NCBI GenBank assembly: GCA_016212845.1
Contig: JACRDR010000314.1
Span: 1 to 5,181, forward strand
Source: Elusimicrobiota bacterium
GTDB taxonomy: Bacteria > Elusimicrobiota > Elusimicrobia > UBA1565 > JACRDR01
Direction of reading: 5' to 3'
DNA length: 5,181 nt
Made by a program: the position numbers and the translations under genes. The notes beneath the pieces are model-generated. The model worked only from the letters and a program-made list of their open reading frames with translations, had not been told where the DNA came from and did no database searches. This document shows, one piece after another, positions 3,612-5,181 of the stretch; within the stretch, counting starts at the first letter, position 1, and each line of letters starts with the position of its first letter.

Positions 3612-5181
3612 TTGGGTGCGGCCTGCTTGAGAAGATCGCCCATCGTCACGCGATTGGAGGCGCTGTCCTTGAAGCGCAGGATCTTGTCGATCGTCTCGCC
3701 GGTAGTTCCCGGAGGCAGATAGACCCATCCGCCCGGGTGGATCTCGTAGAGATGCTCCGCCGGGATTCGTGCGGTCATCAGCGTGCCTTGTCGGCCGCCG
3801 TTGTGCCCGCCCGCCATGTAAATGTTTTCCACCAAGTCGCGTTCGGCGGAGACCCAGTCTCCGGCGCGAATCGGGCGGTTTTGCCCGCCGCGATAGATGG
3901 TGAGTTCGCCCTGGCCCGGAACGGGCTTCATGAGCTTCGCCCTGATGTAGTCGATGACGCGCGCGGGCGGGCGAGCGGAGGCGACGACCGGCCGCTCGAC
4001 GGAGACCGCCAGCGCCTCGGCCTTAGCGGCGGCGTGTTCGACCTTGGCGACGGCCCGTCCTTCGGCGAGAGCGGTCCTTCCGGCCGACAAAGCTTCCTTC
4101 CTGGCGGTGCCGATCGGCGTGACGTCGGCGACGGTGCCGATCATCCCGGCCCCCGCCATGAGGACGGACGTAGGCGTCGTGTTCATCGTCGCTTCAGCGG
4201 CGCGTTCGCCGGTCGCTTCGGCGCCCTTCACGAACGTTTCTTTCTTGTGAGCGAGCACTTCCTTCGTCGCGCCCCACATGTTCGACGGCGAGAACGTCGA
4301 CGCGGGATCTGAGGCGAGGTCCTTGGCCGCCTGGCCGGTGCGTCGCCAGGTCTCCGGATTGCCGACGAAGGAGGCGAGGCCGTTGATCGTCGAGAGCACC
4401 TGGTGTCCCGCGACCTTGGCCGCGTTGAGGTACGAGCCGTCGTCATTTTTGACCAGTTTCTCCGCGGCTCTCTGATGCGCCAAGGCCGCGTCGGCCTGAG
4501 TCCGGCTGAACGAGTCGGGCGCGTCGGCGGCGCCGGCGGCCGGGGTCGCCGCCGCGGAACGCGGCGAAGGTATCGAGACCGGCGGCGTTTCCGTCTGCCC
4601 GGGGACCGCGGCGGCATTCGCGATTTCGGTGCTCGACAGAGACCGCCGACTGGAGGTCGGCTTATTGACGACGGGGGAGTGGGTCGGCGCGGCGCTCCTT
4701 TGGGGGGCGACGCCGCCGACGCTTTCGGACTCTCCGGCGGAAGCCCGGGAGGCGAGACCGTTCGCTTCGTTCCCATGGCGCGCAAGACTGTTCTGCGCGT
4801 TCGCGAGGCCGGACCGAAGTTCCTGCGAGGCTCGCTCCTGGATCGCCGGGTCTCCTTGTCCCTGTGCGGAGCCGGCGTCCGCCTGTCGATCGTTCCGATC
4901 GGGCGGCGCGAAAGGCCCCGGTCGATTGTTTTCGGGTTGATACTTATCCACCGCCCTCGACTGCTCGTTCTCCTTCAGCTCGAGGGTCGCCTTGAGCAGC
5001 CGTATCCGGTCTTCTTTCTGCGCGGGTTCGAGCGCCGCCGTGGTCGGCTCCATCTGCGGAAACTTCGTGCAGTCGACCGCTTGGGGGAGTCCTTGCAATT
5101 CCTCGACGCACGCGGCCGCCTGGGTGATCCGGGTTAGCTTTTCGGCGCGTGAGCCGTCTTGGTCCGGCATCTTCGCGTGCT
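3608..5181 (-). CDS. Large toxin-like protein with C-terminal ADP-ribosyltransferase-like domain (5' end possibly beyond the window)
   Basis: The frame is open to the window edge. The first visible ATG is at 5170 (520 residues) but has no Shine-Dalgarno and no signal peptide, so the true start may lie outside. Numbering from that ATG: residues 1-75 are polar and helical with Cys21 and Cys35; 75-220 are Ala/Ser/Pro/Gln-rich and probably disordered; 221-328 form an Ala-rich helical region (for example INGLASFVGNPETWRR); 333-353 is a small apolar stretch (VLMAGAGMIGTVADVTPIG); 356-390 is a probable coiled coil rich in Ala and Glu. The compact C-terminus (about 400-520) contains LTIYRGG at 423-429, RAGDWVSAERD at 435-445 and WVYLPPGTTGE at 482-492. 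This order resembles ADP-ribosyltransferase-like domains of polymorphic-toxin and phage polyvalent proteins (the YRG, GDWVS and LPPG blocks). The catalytic glutamate expected just before LPPG is not seen. Function is therefore unproven. It is coupled to the DUF1499 gene downstream. Confidence 0.8.
   Translation of the reverse strand, partial: HAKMPDQDGSRAEKLTRITQAAACVEELQGLPQAVDCTKFPQMEPTTAALEPAQKEDRIRLLKATLELKENEQSRAVDKYQPENNRPGPFAPPDRNDRQADAGSAQGQGDPAIQERASQELRSGLANAQNSLARHGNEANGLASRASAGESESVGGVAPQRSAAPTHSPVVNKPTSSRRSLSSTEIANAAAVPGQTETPPVSIPSPRSAAATPAAGAADAPDSFSRTQADAALAHQRAAEKLVKNDDGSYLNAAKVAGHQVLSTINGLASFVGNPETWRRTGQAAKDLASDPASTFSPSNMWGATKEVLAHKKETFVKGAEATGERAAEATMNTTPTSVLMAGAGMIGTVADVTPIGTARKEALSAGRTALAEGRAVAKVEHAAAKAEALAVSVERPVVASARPPARVIDYIRAKLMKPVPGQGELTIYRGGQNRPIRAGDWVSAERDLVENIYMAGGHNGGRQGTLMTARIPAEHLYEIHPGGWVYLPPGTTGETIDKILRFKDSASNRVTMGDLLKQAAPK

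Noticed and set aside
2940..3722. 260-residue plus-strand frame opposite the DUF1499 gene
   Set aside because: Reads out of frame through the end of the methyltransferase-like gene and antisense to a recognisable DUF1499 protein; no domain.
3612..3728. Upstream ATG at 3728 for the DUF1499 gene
   Set aside because: It would add 39 polar residues before the signal peptide and overlap the preceding gene by 121 bp; the GTG at 3611 gives a GTGA overlap and puts the signal peptide first.
4403..5137. 244-residue plus-strand frame opposite the large toxin-like gene
   Set aside because: Arg/Gly-rich low-complexity antisense frame, expected in GC-rich DNA. The minus-strand frame is longer and contains an ordered C-terminal domain.

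Overview
The window is GC-rich bacterial DNA with seven protein-coding genes packed almost end to end. It has no RNA genes, CRISPR array or insertion sequence that I can see. The taxon is not shown directly. GC-rich codon use and several small exported proteins with Ser/Pro/Ala-rich linkers after short signal peptides remind me of Elusimicrobiota, but this is a low-confidence inference. Both window ends cut through genes.

Left block (positions 1-1455, minus strand): a self-regulated ABC transporter operon. A short YtrA-type GntR repressor is followed by an ABC ATPase, overlapping by 14 nt, and then by the N-terminus of a membrane permease, overlapping by 8 nt and running off the window at position 1. 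A consensus-like promoter (TTGACA, 16 bp, extended -10 TATACT) drives it. Two overlapping perfect inverted repeats cover the -10, the predicted transcription start and the bases up to the repressor start codon. This is the best-supported regulatory feature here, and it predicts autorepression relieved by an unknown signal, as in YtrA/YhcF-type systems.

Middle block (1508-3132, plus strand): two genes for predicted exported proteins. The first is a small unrecognised protein. The second has a signal peptide, a Ser/Pro/Ala linker and a Rossmann-like domain resembling class I SAM-dependent methyltransferases. Their reading frames overlap by 52 bp, which is unusual; a one-base difference in a G6 run would give ordinary spacing instead.

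Right block (3129-5181, minus strand): a large protein of at least 520 residues, open at the window edge, is followed with a 4-nt GTGA overlap by a small exported DUF1499 protein. The large protein has a low-complexity N-terminal half, an Ala-rich helical middle and a compact C-terminal domain resembling the ADP-ribosyltransferase-like domains of polymorphic-toxin and phage polyvalent proteins, though the usual catalytic glutamate appears to be lost. The layout resembles a toxin-like protein with a coupled partner, but that is speculative. The DUF1499 gene converges on the methyltransferase-like gene, and the two share the tetranucleotide CTAA as opposing stop codons, leaving no intergenic space.
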